A program made the translations under genes and the position numbers. A stretch of 64,000 bases of DNA from an uncultured Muribaculaceae bacterium (lineage in GTDB: Bacteria > Bacteroidota > Bacteroidia > Bacteroidales > Muribaculaceae): NCBI GenBank assembly GCA_934661195.1, contig CAKUJD010000003.1, positions 62,001 through 126,000 on the forward strand, read 5' to 3'. Shown here piece by piece: positions 25,829 through 36,100 of this stretch. Position 1 is the first letter of the stretch. Each line of letters begins with the position of its first letter. The notes below the pieces were generated by a model. It did no database searches. It was not told the DNA's origin and saw only the letters and a program-made list of their open reading frames with translations.

Positions 25829-26761
25829 TTAATGGCTGCGCAGGGCGCTTATTATTTCATCGGCGCCACGGGCCGTGACGCAAAGTTCATCGAATATCGA
25901 GGCCACGATGCCGGGTGTGAGCGCATTGAAGTCGCGCTCGACAGGCACCGCCATCACCCCGCCCATGTCGACCGAAGCCGGGCTTAGCGTAAACTGGCCC
26001 TCGCCCTGGCCGTAGCATGAGGGACGATGGCGAGTGCGCGGAAACACAATGATGTGATACTGCCCATCGGCATGCCAGCACAGCAGGTTTTGCATAGGCT
26101 CGCTGTCGCCCTCGGGCACGGGCATGGCCTGCTGCAATGCCTGGAATGCGGCCACGGCACTATCGACACTGCCAGAATCCAAGATGAAGAACCGGCGGGC
26201 AAGTGTGTCGACAAGGTCGATTGTGCAGTTGCCCTGCTCCATGACGCGGCGGCGCTGTGCGCTGGCGGCCTCGTCGACGAGCGGCATGAAGCCCTTGTTG
26301 CCGGCCTGGAAGTGCATGTGGTCGGGAGCCGAGGCTCCGCAGCGCGGGCCGTTGTAGAACAGCACAAACTTGGGCAGGTCGGCAGCCAGGCGCAGCATGT
26401 GGCCTATGCGGCCGGCTATGAGCTGCGGAGTGTGCTGCTGGCAAGCTATGGTCAGATGACGCGGAAATATCGGGTAAGGATTAACCTGGATTTTATACAG
26501 GCCGTGCCAGTCGATCATTTCCTGCTCGCGTGGCTGGTTTTCGCTGCACAGAAAGCACTTGCGTGCCTTAAGCGATGCCGCGTCGACCGATGCTGCACTC
26601 GAGCGTATGCGCTCGGGATTGAATTGCAGCACCACCCGCGAGCCGCCCACGTCAAGCGTGCGCGTACTCACCCGCTCGAGCGCGGCATAGTTGCGCGCCA
26701 CCAAAGGCCAGTTAAGCAACTGGCGCGAAATCAGGCTGTCGGTCTCGTCAGAATAGTTCAT
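25829..26761 (-). CDS. DUF4922 protein with GalT/HIT-like nucleotidyltransferase motifs
   Basis: This is a 310-residue cytoplasmic protein. A zinc-type Cys pair CFLC (Cys69, Cys72), VNPYPIFPRHLTIACQQHTPQ (residues about 93-113) and PDHMHFQ (His148-x-His150-x-Gln152) follow the layout of GalT and Ap4A phosphorylase enzymes, members of the HIT superfamily that move nucleoside phosphates through a histidine. It is the first gene of the unit that ends in murQ. It might transfer a nucleotide to an amino-sugar 1-phosphate or phosphorolyse a dinucleotide; substrate unknown. The ATG at 26761 is chosen because upstream codons would overlap a terminator. Confidence 0.75.
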   Translation of the reverse strand: MNYSDETDSLISRQLLNWPLVARNYAALERVSTRTLDVGGSRVVLQFNPERIRSSAASVDAASLKARKCFLCSENQPREQEMIDWHGLYKIQVNPYPIFPRHLTIACQQHTPQLIAGRIGHMLRLAADLPKFVLFYNGPRCGASAPDHMHFQAGNKGFMPLVDEAASAQRRRVMEQGNCTIDLVDTLARRFFILDSGSVDSAVAAFQALQQAMPVPEGDSEPMQNLLCWHADGQYHIIVFPRTRHRPSCYGQGEGQFTLSPASVDMGGVMAVPVERDFNALTPGIVASIFDELCVTARGADEIISALRSH

Positions 26762-26815
26762 AATCAATGCTGTGTAGATAGTTGCGTTTTGCGCCTTGAT
26801 GAAAAATATCAGAAT

Positions 26816-26857
26816 AAGAAACTCGGGTTGGACCGCACGGGTCCAACCGGGTTTCTT
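26816..26857 (-). terminator. Terminator after the GT2 gene pair
   Basis: A long inverted repeat (outer AAGAAAC/GTTTCTT, inner GGTTGGACC/GGTCCAACC) lies 28 bases beyond the stop at 26886 and is followed on the minus strand by ATTCTGATATTTTTC. It separates the GT2 unit from the DUF4922-murQ unit. Confidence 0.72.
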
Positions 26858-26885
26858 ACACATTAAGCTGCTTTGTTATAAAGAA

Positions 26886-28376
26886 TTATTTCTTCTTGTT
26901 CATTGCCACGCGAGCCTCAAGCTCCCATGTGCGGATGCGGTCTTTGTAGAGGTTGTTGTTGTTCATCTTCACCACATCGAGCGACGCGTCGCTGTTGTCG
27001 TCCCAGCGGCGGCACAGATACACGGGAGTGTAGACGCGGCCAATCTGGAAGTGGCGCGAGATGTTCAGGCCCAGAGCGTAGTCTTCGCCATAGCTGGTGT
27101 TAGGAATCTTAACGTCGCGCAGCACGGGGGTGTAGAATGCGCGCGGAGCACCGAGGCCGTTGATGCGCAGGGCGTTGTTGCGGCCGTTCTCGGGAGTCCA
27201 CTCCTTGTGGTCGATGATGCCCGGGGCAATCATGTTGCCGTCGATGTCGGTCATCATGTAGGTGCCCACCACCATTGCCACGTTTTGCTCGTAGAAGGCG
27301 TTGACCATAGTGGCGAGTGTGTTCTCGTCCTTATACATGTCGTCGCTGTCGAGTTGCACGATGAACTTGCCAGCCTTCTCGTGGTGGGCGGCAAGGTTCC
27401 AGTAGCCGCCGATGCCCATGTCGTAGTAGTCGGCGATGATGTGGATGAGGCGCGGATCGTCTTTGAACTCATCGATGGCCTCGCGGGTGCCGTCGGTCGA
27501 GAAGTTGTCAACCACCATAAGGTTGAACTTGAAGTCGCACTTCTGGTTGAGCACCGACTTGATGGCGTCGCGGATGGTGCGGATGCGGTTGCGCACGGGA
27601 ATCATCACAGTGGCCTCAACCTCAAACTCGCCGCGGTTGAACTCGATATGCTCGAAATTGGGCACCTCTTTGCCGTCGACCACCTTGGTGGGAGCCAGAT
27701 AGCCGCCGATTTCCTTCAGGTGCTCGGTGCAGGCTGCCTCCATCTCGATTTGGCGGCCGCGGTTCTTGGGATCAACGTAGTCGAAGATCTTCTCGCCGCT
27801 CTTGCGGGTGTCGAGCTCAACGTCGCTGTAGAGGTACTCGTTGATGTGAGTGATTTTGCCAAACTGCGACAGCTTGAGGCGCACGTCGTAGAGGCCGGCG
27901 AACTCATAGTCGGCCTTCATGGCCTCGGCAGCCTTCTTGAAGCACTTGCCGCAGAAGAAGAGCACCGAGCCGAAGTCGAAGTCGTCGCGCAGCGCGCCAA
28001 ACTGGTAGTCAATCACGGGAGCCTTGTCGGCGCCGTTGTCGGTCACATTGTAGTGGTCGGCATAGCAGAGGGCCGACTGGCTGTCTTGCGCTATGGTCAC
28101 GAAGCGCTCGATGGCAAACGGAGCGAACTTGAGGGTGTTATATTTGGTGTAGAACAGCACGAAGTCGGCGTCGGCCTTGGCGGCAATGGCCTTGATGGTG
28201 GCCGAAGCGGTGAGGTTCTTCACATTTATCACCTCGCAGCCCTCAACGGTGCCCTGGGCCTCAGGAGTGGCCAGGAGGTAGATTTTGTTGATGAGCTCGT
28301 TGTTTTTAAGGCCTTCGATAGTCTTGTTAACCTGTTCTGCGTTAGCAAACGGAATGAAGCAATTAATTCTTCCCAT
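26886..28376 (-). CDS. GT2-family glycosyltransferase, copy 1
   Basis: This is a 496-residue cytoplasmic protein. The C-terminal half (about 240-460) is a GT-A fold: ATVMIPVRNR, VVDNFSTDGT, the metal-binding LDSDDMY and TSYGEDYALGL. The N-terminal half (1-130) has the same fold pattern but a YTK where the DxD should be, so it is probably an inactive GT-A domain. It ends in a positively charged tail. It is similar along its whole length to the upstream neighbour (30 bases away). Acceptor is unknown; location between peptidoglycan amidase genes suggests a cell-surface product. Confidence 0.85.
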   Translation of the reverse strand: MGRINCFIPFANAEQVNKTIEGLKNNELINKIYLLATPEAQGTVEGCEVINVKNLTASATIKAIAAKADADFVLFYTKYNTLKFAPFAIERFVTIAQDSQSALCYADHYNVTDNGADKAPVIDYQFGALRDDFDFGSVLFFCGKCFKKAAEAMKADYEFAGLYDVRLKLSQFGKITHINEYLYSDVELDTRKSGEKIFDYVDPKNRGRQIEMEAACTEHLKEIGGYLAPTKVVDGKEVPNFEHIEFNRGEFEVEATVMIPVRNRIRTIRDAIKSVLNQKCDFKFNLMVVDNFSTDGTREAIDEFKDDPRLIHIIADYYDMGIGGYWNLAAHHEKAGKFIVQLDSDDMYKDENTLATMVNAFYEQNVAMVVGTYMMTDIDGNMIAPGIIDHKEWTPENGRNNALRINGLGAPRAFYTPVLRDVKIPNTSYGEDYALGLNISRHFQIGRVYTPVYLCRRWDDNSDASLDVVKMNNNNLYKDRIRTWELEARVAMNKKK

Positions 28377-28406
28377 GATTGTTTAGTTTAGTAATTGTGA
28401 ATATTT

Positions 28407-29873
28407 TTATTTGTTTTTGTTCTTTTGTATGCGGGCCTTCACCTCCCAGGTGCGTATGCGGTCCTTGTAGAGGTTGTTGGCGTTTTCTTTGTTGATGTCA
28501 AGATTGGCATCGGTGTTGTCGTCCCAGCGGCGGGCCAGCGTCATCACATCGTAGACGCGCCCCACGCGGTAGTTGCGGCACACCATCAAGCCCATGGCGT
28601 AGTCTTCGCCATAGCAGGTGTCGGGCAGCTGCAGCGCGCGGTAGACGGGGGTGTAGAATGCACGCGGGCCGCCGAAGCCGTTGACGTGCAGGGCATTGTT
28701 GCGGCCGTTGTCGGGCGTCCACTCGTGGTGGTCGATGATGCCCGGCGGAATCTCGTTGAGCTTAACGTCGACCATCTTGTAGGTGCCGCACACCATGGCG
28801 GCATTCTCGCGGTAGAACTGCGCAACCATGGTGCGCAGCGTGGCCGGAGTGGCATAGATGTCGTCGCTGTCGAGGCCAATTATGAACTTGCCGCAGCGCT
28901 TATCGTTGGCAGCCACGTTCCAGCAGCCGCCTATGCCCAGGTCGGTGCGCTCGGGAATGATGTGGATGAGGCGCGGGTCGGCGCTGAACTCGTCGATGGC
29001 CTCGCTGGTGCCGTCGGTCGAGTGATTGTCGACCACTATCAAGTTGAACTTGAAGTCGGCCTGCTGGCCGAGCACCGACTTGATGGCGTCGCGAATAACG
29101 CGCACACGGTTGAGCACCGGTATCACCACCGTGGCCTCGACGTCGAATGCTTCGCTGTCGAAGTCCACATCGCGGAAATCAGACGGTGCCAGATAGGCGC
29201 CTATCTGCTTAAGGTGCTCGGTGCACGCAGCCTCCATCTCGAGCTGCACGGCATTGTTGCGCGGGTCGCAGTAGTCATATATCTTTTGACCGCTCGAGCG
29301 GGTGTCGCGCTCCACATCGGTGTACAGGTATTCGTTGATGTGCTCAACGGAATACTTTTGGCTGAGTTTGAGGCGCAGGTCGTAGAGGCCGGCGGCCTTG
29401 TAGTCGGCAGTCATGCGCGCTGCGCTCTCCTTAAGTGCTGCTGTGCTGAACACCAGCACCGAACCGAAGTCGAAGTCGTCGCGCAGCGAACCCATCTGAT
29501 AGTCGATGACAGGGGCTTTGGCCCTCACACCATCCTTCAGGTGATAGTGGTCGGCATAGAGCATGCCGGCGCCGCAGTCGGCGGCTATGAGCGCAATGCG
29601 CTCCAGGGCCTGATAGCCCAGTTGCAGCACATCGGGCTTGGTGTAGAGCAGCGTGAGCGGAGCCTTTGCCGCAGCGGCTATGGCCTTGACGGCAGCCGTG
29701 CTACGCATCGAGTCGACGCTGAGCTTGCCGCAGCCGGGCACATCGGCCTGGCCCTGGGCAGTCTCAACCAGCGTGACGCTGCTCACAGCGGGGCACGCCT
29801 TGAGGCCGCTCACTGTGTCGGCCACATTGCCGGCAGCAAGCACAAAGCAGTCTATTTTATAATCATTAATCAT
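28407..29873 (-). CDS. GT2-family glycosyltransferase, copy 2
   Basis: This is a 488-residue paralogue of the downstream gene with the same two-part structure: a degenerate N-terminal GT-A-like domain (LLYTKPDVL in place of DxD) and an active-looking C-terminal domain with TVVIPVLNRV, VVDNHSTDGT, LDSDDIY and CYGEDYAMGL. Long shared stretches such as APVIDYQ and LRDDFDFGSVL mark a tandem duplication. It lies 48 bases after the 1003-residue amidase-like gene and is probably co-transcribed with it. Substrate unknown. Confidence 0.85.
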   Translation of the reverse strand: MINDYKIDCFVLAAGNVADTVSGLKACPAVSSVTLVETAQGQADVPGCGKLSVDSMRSTAAVKAIAAAAKAPLTLLYTKPDVLQLGYQALERIALIAADCGAGMLYADHYHLKDGVRAKAPVIDYQMGSLRDDFDFGSVLVFSTAALKESAARMTADYKAAGLYDLRLKLSQKYSVEHINEYLYTDVERDTRSSGQKIYDYCDPRNNAVQLEMEAACTEHLKQIGAYLAPSDFRDVDFDSEAFDVEATVVIPVLNRVRVIRDAIKSVLGQQADFKFNLIVVDNHSTDGTSEAIDEFSADPRLIHIIPERTDLGIGGCWNVAANDKRCGKFIIGLDSDDIYATPATLRTMVAQFYRENAAMVCGTYKMVDVKLNEIPPGIIDHHEWTPDNGRNNALHVNGFGGPRAFYTPVYRALQLPDTCYGEDYAMGLMVCRNYRVGRVYDVMTLARRWDDNTDANLDINKENANNLYKDRIRTWEVKARIQKNKNK

Positions 29874-29921
29874 TTTAATATATGTATTGTCCTTTAAACC
29901 TTAAACTTTCAACATTTAACC

Positions 29922-32900
29922 TCACTCATTAAAAAACTTCAGGGCATTGCCAATGAGCATGTTGCGCTGAGCCTCGTTGTCGACCACCTCGATGGGGAAG
30001 CCCATCACCACTGTGCGGTAGCCGCTGCGCTGCGACGCTATGGCGGCTGGAATGTTGCTTTCGGTGTAGCGCATTATGGTTGCACCGCCAGCATCACTGG
30101 CTGTGATGGCGTCGGGCGACTCCACGGCATAAATTTTGTCGTTGAGCTTCTGCACAAAGCTGAGCTCGCGGCCGCTCTCGATGGCTGTGAACTTGCTGGG
30201 CACTGTGTAGACGTCGCCATCGACGGCAGCCTGCCCCTTGAGATAGGTGTAGCCAAGCACCTGCTGTGCAAAGCGCGCCTCATCGGCATTCACCGAGTCG
30301 CGGTCCCAAATGTCGGTGGCCACATAGGCGCCGCTCACCAGCACGTTGCCGCCGCCACGGGTGTAAGCCTCGATGGCGCGGCGCAGGGCCGGAGTGAATG
30401 CCTTGTAGCGGTTGGGGTAGTAGCCGCGTCCGTTGAGGGTCTCCTTCTGCTTGCCGAGAATGAGGTCTACCGTCTTAAACGAGCCGAGGCGCACCACGCT
30501 GTCTTCCACAGCCTTCACGCTGGTGGAGATGAACGAGTAGCCGGCATTCATTATGGCCGAGCCGTGCACGCTGGGATAGTCGAATGTGTTGCCGGCCACG
30601 GTCTGAGTCTCGTAGGTGGAGCGGCTGTCGCCAAAGCCGCTGGCGTCGTCGTCGCGCCAGGGCAGTTTGCGGCGGAACTCAAATTGCGGGCCGATGTAGT
30701 TGATTTGCTGTATGTAGGGCACGCCATGGTCTTTGGCATCGTCGAAGCCGGCCATTGCGCCCGAATCAAACCAATCGGGGCCGCTGACGCGAGTGAAGCC
30801 GTTCACCACCATCACAGTGCCTTTGCTGGCAGGGGCCACGCCAAGCGACAGCACCTCGCTTGGGAAGCTGCGGCCGCCGTCGTTCATGGCCACCACCTGG
30901 TAGCTGTGTATTTCGTTGTCTTTAATGTTGACCACATATTTCGGCTCCTTGACCACTGCAATCTCCTTGAAGCCGTTGCCAAGGCCCACACGCTCGAGCA
31001 CCACATATTTCTTGGGGTCGGCATTGTCGCTGAGGTCGTCGTGGGTGGGTTTCCACGAAAGCACGTAGCTGCCCTCGGCGGCCTGCGTGATGGCAAACGA
31101 GTTGACGGCCAGCGGCTGCACCTCATAGTCGCGGTGGTCGCGCTGGGCTATGAACTTGAGCATGCCCTTGTAGATGGCGCGGCTCACGGCAAAGCGAAAG
31201 TTGGGGTCGAGGCCATATTTCATGTCGGCGAAGTTCTGGTGCGAGAGCAGCTCGAGCAGCATGGCGGGCACCTCGGGCACGCGTGCCTCATAGTAGGAGG
31301 CGTCCCACATGCCGCGGCGAGTCCAGTTGGGCTCAAACTTGGCGCGCACGTCTTTCACAATCTCGCTTACCACAAGGTTGGTGAAGTTGCGCGACAGCTC
31401 GCGCGGAGTGCCGTTGGCATAAGTGCCAAACTTCTTGCCGTTCTGCTTGGTGCAGTAGATGCCCAGCGAGCCTATGATGTCGTCGTTCATTGTGGTGCCG
31501 GCATCGGTGTGGAACGCAAACGAGATGTCGACGGGCAGGTTCAAGCCCTTGCGGCCTGGCAGCGCCTGCGAGCCGCCCGCCAGATAGTTGACCCACTCGC
31601 CGCGGCTGCGGTAGTCGTCGTTGTAGTCGTTGATGCCGCCAGTGGGCGAATACACGCTGTCGGGGAAACCCGACCACTGCAGGAAGTAGCGCGCGCCCTC
31701 GGTGAAGCGCATGCGGCGGCTGGTCTGGTAGTCGTAGGTCACGCCCGGCTGCTGTAGGTATTTTGTGCCGTCGCCGGCGAGTTTCACATTCTCAGGAGTC
31801 CGCTCGGCAGGACGGCGGGCAATGTTGCCCATGCCGCCGCCAATCTTCACGGCGTCGATGGTCACCACGCCGCCCTTTTGCTTCGACACGTTGCTCACTG
31901 TCACCACATTTTTGTTGAGTCCCTTGGCCAGATTGTAGTAGCCCAAGAACACCCACACGCCGCCGCCCATGGTCTGGTCGACCTTCATTTGGCGCTCGCC
32001 GTCGAGGCTGTTGATGGTTATCAGGGCGTCGTTGACGCTGTTGGGCAGCGATTTGTAGCTCACATACACGGCATAGCGTCCTGCCTTGGGCATATTGGCA
32101 TCGAAGGCGGCACGCGACTCCTTTTTGCCCTCGCGCACGGCGTCGGCCTGGCGGTAGGTGCCTTCGGTGAATGGGTTTTCAAAATCTTTGTAGGTGGCGC
32201 GCTTGTAGGCAAAACCGGCGCCGCTGCCCTGCTTCCAGCGCGAAGCGTCGTCGCGGTAGCCCGTCTGGGCGTTGCCGCCGTCGGCGTCGACAATAACCTC
32301 AATGGGAGTGATGTCGCGGTCGCGGGGGTCCCACACATAGGCTCCGGCATTTTCGAGCATGGGGTTGAGGAATGGAATCACATAGCTTTGTGTGTACATG
32401 TCCTCCACCGTCTGGAACATGTGCGCGCGCTGCCACTCCCAGCGGTTGAGCGACGGCTCAAAATACCAGCCGTGGCTCTGCCAGATGGCTACGATGTTGC
32501 CGTCGAGGCCTTTCTTGTAGTGCCGATTGGGATTGAGATCGGTGACAAAGGCGCTGTGGCTGCGCTTGTAGGCGGGCTCGAAATTGATGAAGTAGCGGTC
32601 GATGTCGTTACCCTCGATGGTCACCTTCACCTTGCAGTTGTCGTAGCCGTTGCCCACGGCCTGCTTGATGCCCGACTTGAGCTTTGCCACGCTCTCTTGG
32701 GTGAACGGAATGTCGGCGAAGTTTTCACTCAAATCCACCACAATGGTGTCGCCAATCAGTTCCACGGTTTTGGTCTTCAGTTTGCCAATGCCCATGTTTT
32801 TGGGCATGTTGGAGGCCACTACCTCCTGCACCTTAGCGCATTGGGCCTCGCTGAACGTCTGCGCTGTGGCGGCACCGCCGCCTATCAGCCCCGCCACTGC

Positions 32901-32933
32901 GAGTGCAACCAAAGTCTTATTGTTTTTTTCCAT
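29922..32933 (-). CDS. Secreted Amidase_3-like protein with inserted golvesin/xanthan-lyase-type domain, copy 1
   Basis: This is a 1003-residue protein with a signal peptide (cut near ATAQ, residue 25). Residues about 50-110 resemble a GerMN-like domain. The amidase core starts with WQSHGWY (His154) and QTVEDMY (Glu177), is interrupted at about 225-370 by a β-sandwich of golvesin type (AGRYAVYVSYKS... GGGVWVFLG), and resumes with FAFHTDAG and VPAMLLELLSHQNFADM, which correspond to the third zinc His and the catalytic Glu region of Amidase_3. An FN3-like domain (about 640-730) and a Rossmann-like C-terminal domain with GGGNVLVSGAYVATD follow. It is probably a peptidoglycan amidase or relative. 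It has its own promoter and a 48-base gap to the GT2 gene. Confidence 0.78.
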   Translation of the reverse strand: MEKNNKTLVALAVAGLIGGGAATAQTFSEAQCAKVQEVVASNMPKNMGIGKLKTKTVELIGDTIVVDLSENFADIPFTQESVAKLKSGIKQAVGNGYDNCKVKVTIEGNDIDRYFINFEPAYKRSHSAFVTDLNPNRHYKKGLDGNIVAIWQSHGWYFEPSLNRWEWQRAHMFQTVEDMYTQSYVIPFLNPMLENAGAYVWDPRDRDITPIEVIVDADGGNAQTGYRDDASRWKQGSGAGFAYKRATYKDFENPFTEGTYRQADAVREGKKESRAAFDANMPKAGRYAVYVSYKSLPNSVNDALITINSLDGERQMKVDQTMGGGVWVFLGYYNLAKGLNKNVVTVSNVSKQKGGVVTIDAVKIGGGMGNIARRPAERTPENVKLAGDGTKYLQQPGVTYDYQTSRRMRFTEGARYFLQWSGFPDSVYSPTGGINDYNDDYRSRGEWVNYLAGGSQALPGRKGLNLPVDISFAFHTDAGTTMNDDIIGSLGIYCTKQNGKKFGTYANGTPRELSRNFTNLVVSEIVKDVRAKFEPNWTRRGMWDASYYEARVPEVPAMLLELLSHQNFADMKYGLDPNFRFAVSRAIYKGMLKFIAQRDHRDYEVQPLAVNSFAITQAAEGSYVLSWKPTHDDLSDNADPKKYVVLERVGLGNGFKEIAVVKEPKYVVNIKDNEIHSYQVVAMNDGGRSFPSEVLSLGVAPASKGTVMVVNGFTRVSGPDWFDSGAMAGFDDAKDHGVPYIQQINYIGPQFEFRRKLPWRDDDASGFGDSRSTYETQTVAGNTFDYPSVHGSAIMNAGYSFISTSVKAVEDSVVRLGSFKTVDLILGKQKETLNGRGYYPNRYKAFTPALRRAIEAYTRGGGNVLVSGAYVATDIWDRDSVNADEARFAQQVLGYTYLKGQAAVDGDVYTVPSKFTAIESGRELSFVQKLNDKIYAVESPDAITASDAGGATIMRYTESNIPAAIASQRSGYRTVVMGFPIEVVDNEAQRNMLIGNALKFFNE

Positions 32934-32993
32934 TGTTTATTGTTATTGTTAATCAAGTAATTCACTTCGCCTCATAGCATAGCTATGCACAGA

Positions 32994-33001
32994 CAAAGGT
33001 A
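32994..33001 (-). promoter_or_regulatory. -7 promoter element for the amidase-GT2 unit
   Basis: Minus-strand TACCTTTG (33001-32994) matches TAnnTTTG; a T-rich stretch about 20 bases upstream could serve as -33. It lies 61 bases before the start codon at 32933 and after the terminator at 33107-33137. Confidence 0.6.
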
Positions 33002-33106
33002 ACACAAACATTTTGCATAATAAAGCAATAACAATTCCTTTTTTATCAATTGAACACTTTTTAAGTTTCAGATACTATTTTTCAGTTAAGACGCAAGTAG
33101 TGGCAA

Positions 33107-33137
33107 CGAAAAAGCGCGGCCCAAAGCAGGGTCGCGC
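33107..33137 (-). terminator. Terminator after the 1014-residue amidase-like gene
   Basis: GCGCGGCCC (33114-33122) pairs with GGGTCGCGC (33129-33137), one mismatch, and a T5 run follows on the minus strand. It starts 34 bases beyond the stop at 33171. Confidence 0.8.
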
Positions 33138-33170
33138 CTATAAGTTTTACAATAAAAGCAGTGCAATTGG

Positions 33171-36100
33171 CTATTTGGCCGGCTTTGCGCCAGTGGCGCA
33201 CTTCAGCGCATAGTCCATCAGGCGGAAGCGGTCGGCACGGTCGAGGATGGTCTCGAAGGGGAAGCCCATCACCACTGTGCGGTAGGAGCCGCGGTTGCAC
33301 ACCACACCGGCTGGCTTGTCGTTTTCGCAATAGCGCAGAAATATGCTGCCGCTGTCGTCCACGCGGTAGATGGCGTCGGGCGACTCAACGCAATACACCG
33401 AGTCGTTGAGCTCGTTGCTGAAAGCCACACGATGGTCGGCGGGTATCTCGGGATAGACGGTAGCCACCGTATGCGCCTTGCCAGTGACACTGGCGCGGTC
33501 GGTGCCCCAGCGATAGCCCAGCACCTGGCTGGCAAAGCGCACGGCTGCACTGTCGGGCACCGTGCGGTCGAAGACGTCGCTGGCCACATAGGAGCCCGAG
33601 AGCAGCACATTGCCGCCGCCCTTGCAATAGGCCTCAACGGTGCTGCGCAGCGCCGGGGTGAACACGGGATAGCGGTCGGGGTAGGCACCGCGGCCGTTGG
33701 GTACAGTCTTCTGCTTGCCCATTATAAGGTCGACGGCGCAATAGCCGCCAAGCGGTGCCGAACCGTCTTCCACAGCCTTCACGCTGCTCGACACAAAGTT
33801 GTAGCCGGCGCGCATTATGGCCTCGCCGTGCACACGCGGATAGTCGAACGTGTTGCCGGCCACAACACGTCCCTCCCAGTTGCCGCGCGAGGCACCCCAT
33901 CCGCCCGAGTCGTCGTCGCGCCAGCGGCGTGAGCGCTTCAGTTCGTATTGCGAGCCAATGTAGTTGGCGTTGCTGATATATGGCACGCCGTGGTCGATTT
34001 CGTCGGTGAAGCCAGTGATGCCGCAGGTGTCGACCCAATCGGGACCGCTGACGCGGGTGAAGCCGTTCACCACCATCACGGTGCCTTTGGCGCCATTGAC
34101 CCGTCCGTAGGCCAGAGTCTCGCTGGGAAAGCTGCGCCCACCCTCGTTAATTGCCACGATGCGGTAGCTGTGCAGCAGCGTGTCGGTCACGGCCGCGGTG
34201 TAGGTCGGCGTTCTGACAACGGCCACCTCGGTGAAGCCGCGCTCGCCGCCCACACGCTCGAGCACGGCATAGCGGTCGGGGCGGGCCGAAGGCTCAAGAC
34301 TGTCGGCTGTGGGGCTCCACGTGAGGCGCACACGGCCCGGAGCAGCCTCGGCAATGGCAAACGAGCTCACGGGCAGCGGCTGCACCACACACTCGCGGTG
34401 GTCGCGCTTGGCGATGAAGCGCAATATGCCCTTGTAGATGGCGCGGCTCACGGCAAACTGGAAGTTGGGGTCGAGGCCATAGCGCATGTCGGCAAAGTTC
34501 TGGTGCGATAGCAGTTCGAGCAGCATGGCGGGCACCTGCGGCACCTTGGCCTCATAGAGGTCGCGATACATGATGCCGCGACTGTTCCACTTGGGGTCGA
34601 ACTTGGCGCACACGTCGCGCACGATTTGCCGGCTCACAAGCTGGGCAAGCTCGCGCGAGGCCGAACGCGGAGTGCCGTCGGGATAGTTACCAAAGCGGTT
34701 GTTGTTGTAGATGCTGAGCGTGCCCACCACACTGTCGCCAGGGGTGACACCGGCATCGGTATGGAAGGCAAACGAGAGGTCGATGGGCACGTTAAGGCCC
34801 TGACGGCCGGGAATGGCCTGCGAGCCCCCGGCCAGATAGTTGACCCACTCGCTGCGGCTGCGGTAGTCGTCGTTGTAGTCGTTGATGCCGCCAGTGGTGC
34901 TATACACGCTCATAGGGAAGCCCGACCACTGCAGGAAGTAGCGCGCACCCTCGGTGAAGCGCGGATAGCCGCTCACCTTGTAGTCGTAGCTGATGCCCTG
35001 GCGGGCAAGCATGCGGGCGCTGCTGCCGGCGCGCGACACATTGGCCTGCGTGCGCGCGGCAGGGCGGCGTGCAATGTTGCCCATGCCGCCGCCTATCTTT
35101 ATGGCATCGGCTGTGACCACCCCACCCCGGCACGACGACACGTTGCTCAGCGTCACCACATTGGCATTGTGTCCTTTTTTCAGCGGGAAGGTGCCCAGAT
35201 ACACCCACACGCCGCCGGCCATGGCCTGGTTGACCTTAAACTTGCGGCTGCCACCCGAGCAGTTGACTGTGTAGAGGGCGTCGGTGACGCTGTTAGGCAG
35301 CGTCTTGTAGCTCACATACAGGGCGTAGTCGCCATCAGCGGGCACATCGGCGCTCCACGAGGCCTCCGACACATCGAGCCGTCCGGTCTTGGCGGTGGCG
35401 TCGACCTGCCTGTATGTGCCATCGGCAAACGGGTTCTCACCGTCGACATAGCTGCCCTTGGCATAGGCGAATCCGCTTCCCTGGCCTGTGGACCAGGCAT
35501 TGAGCACGCCATGGTCGGCGTAGCCGCTTTGCGCCAGCTGGCCGTCGTTGTCGACAATCACCTCGGCGGTGTGCGTGTCGCGCTCACGCGGATTCCACAC
35601 ATAGGCGCCGGCATTCTCGAGCATGGGCATCAGGAAGGGCACCACATAGCTGGTGGGGTAAAGGTCCTCCACCGTTTGGAACAGGCGAGGCCGCTGCCAC
35701 GACCACTGGCCCGAGCCGCCGTCGTAGTAGCGGCCGTGGCTCTGCCACATGGCCAGGATGTTGCCATCGAGGGCCTTGGAATATCGGTGCGACGCGCCCA
35801 GCTGGCGCACAAACGGGGCGTGGCGGCGGGCATACTTGGAATCGAAGTCAAACAGGTATCGCTCGGCGCGGTTGCCGGCTATGGTGATCACCACTCCCTT
35901 GCAGTCGACGCCAGCCTCGTTGAGGCCCGACTTGATGTCGGCCTTGAGGCGGCGCAGATAGTCGTCGGAGAGCGGCACATTGGAGAACTCGCTGTTGAGG
36001 TCGATGCGGGCGGTGTCGGCCACCACGCTGCAGCCTGTCACCTTTATAGGCTTCAGCTTCACGCGCTCGGGCACTGATGCCCGCACCACGCGCTGCGCCA

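Noticed and set aside
26762..26863. Upstream extension of the DUF4922 protein by 34 residues
   Set aside because: The extension is translated from the end of a terminator hairpin and has no resemblance to the protein's N-terminal domain; the ATG at 26761 fits better.
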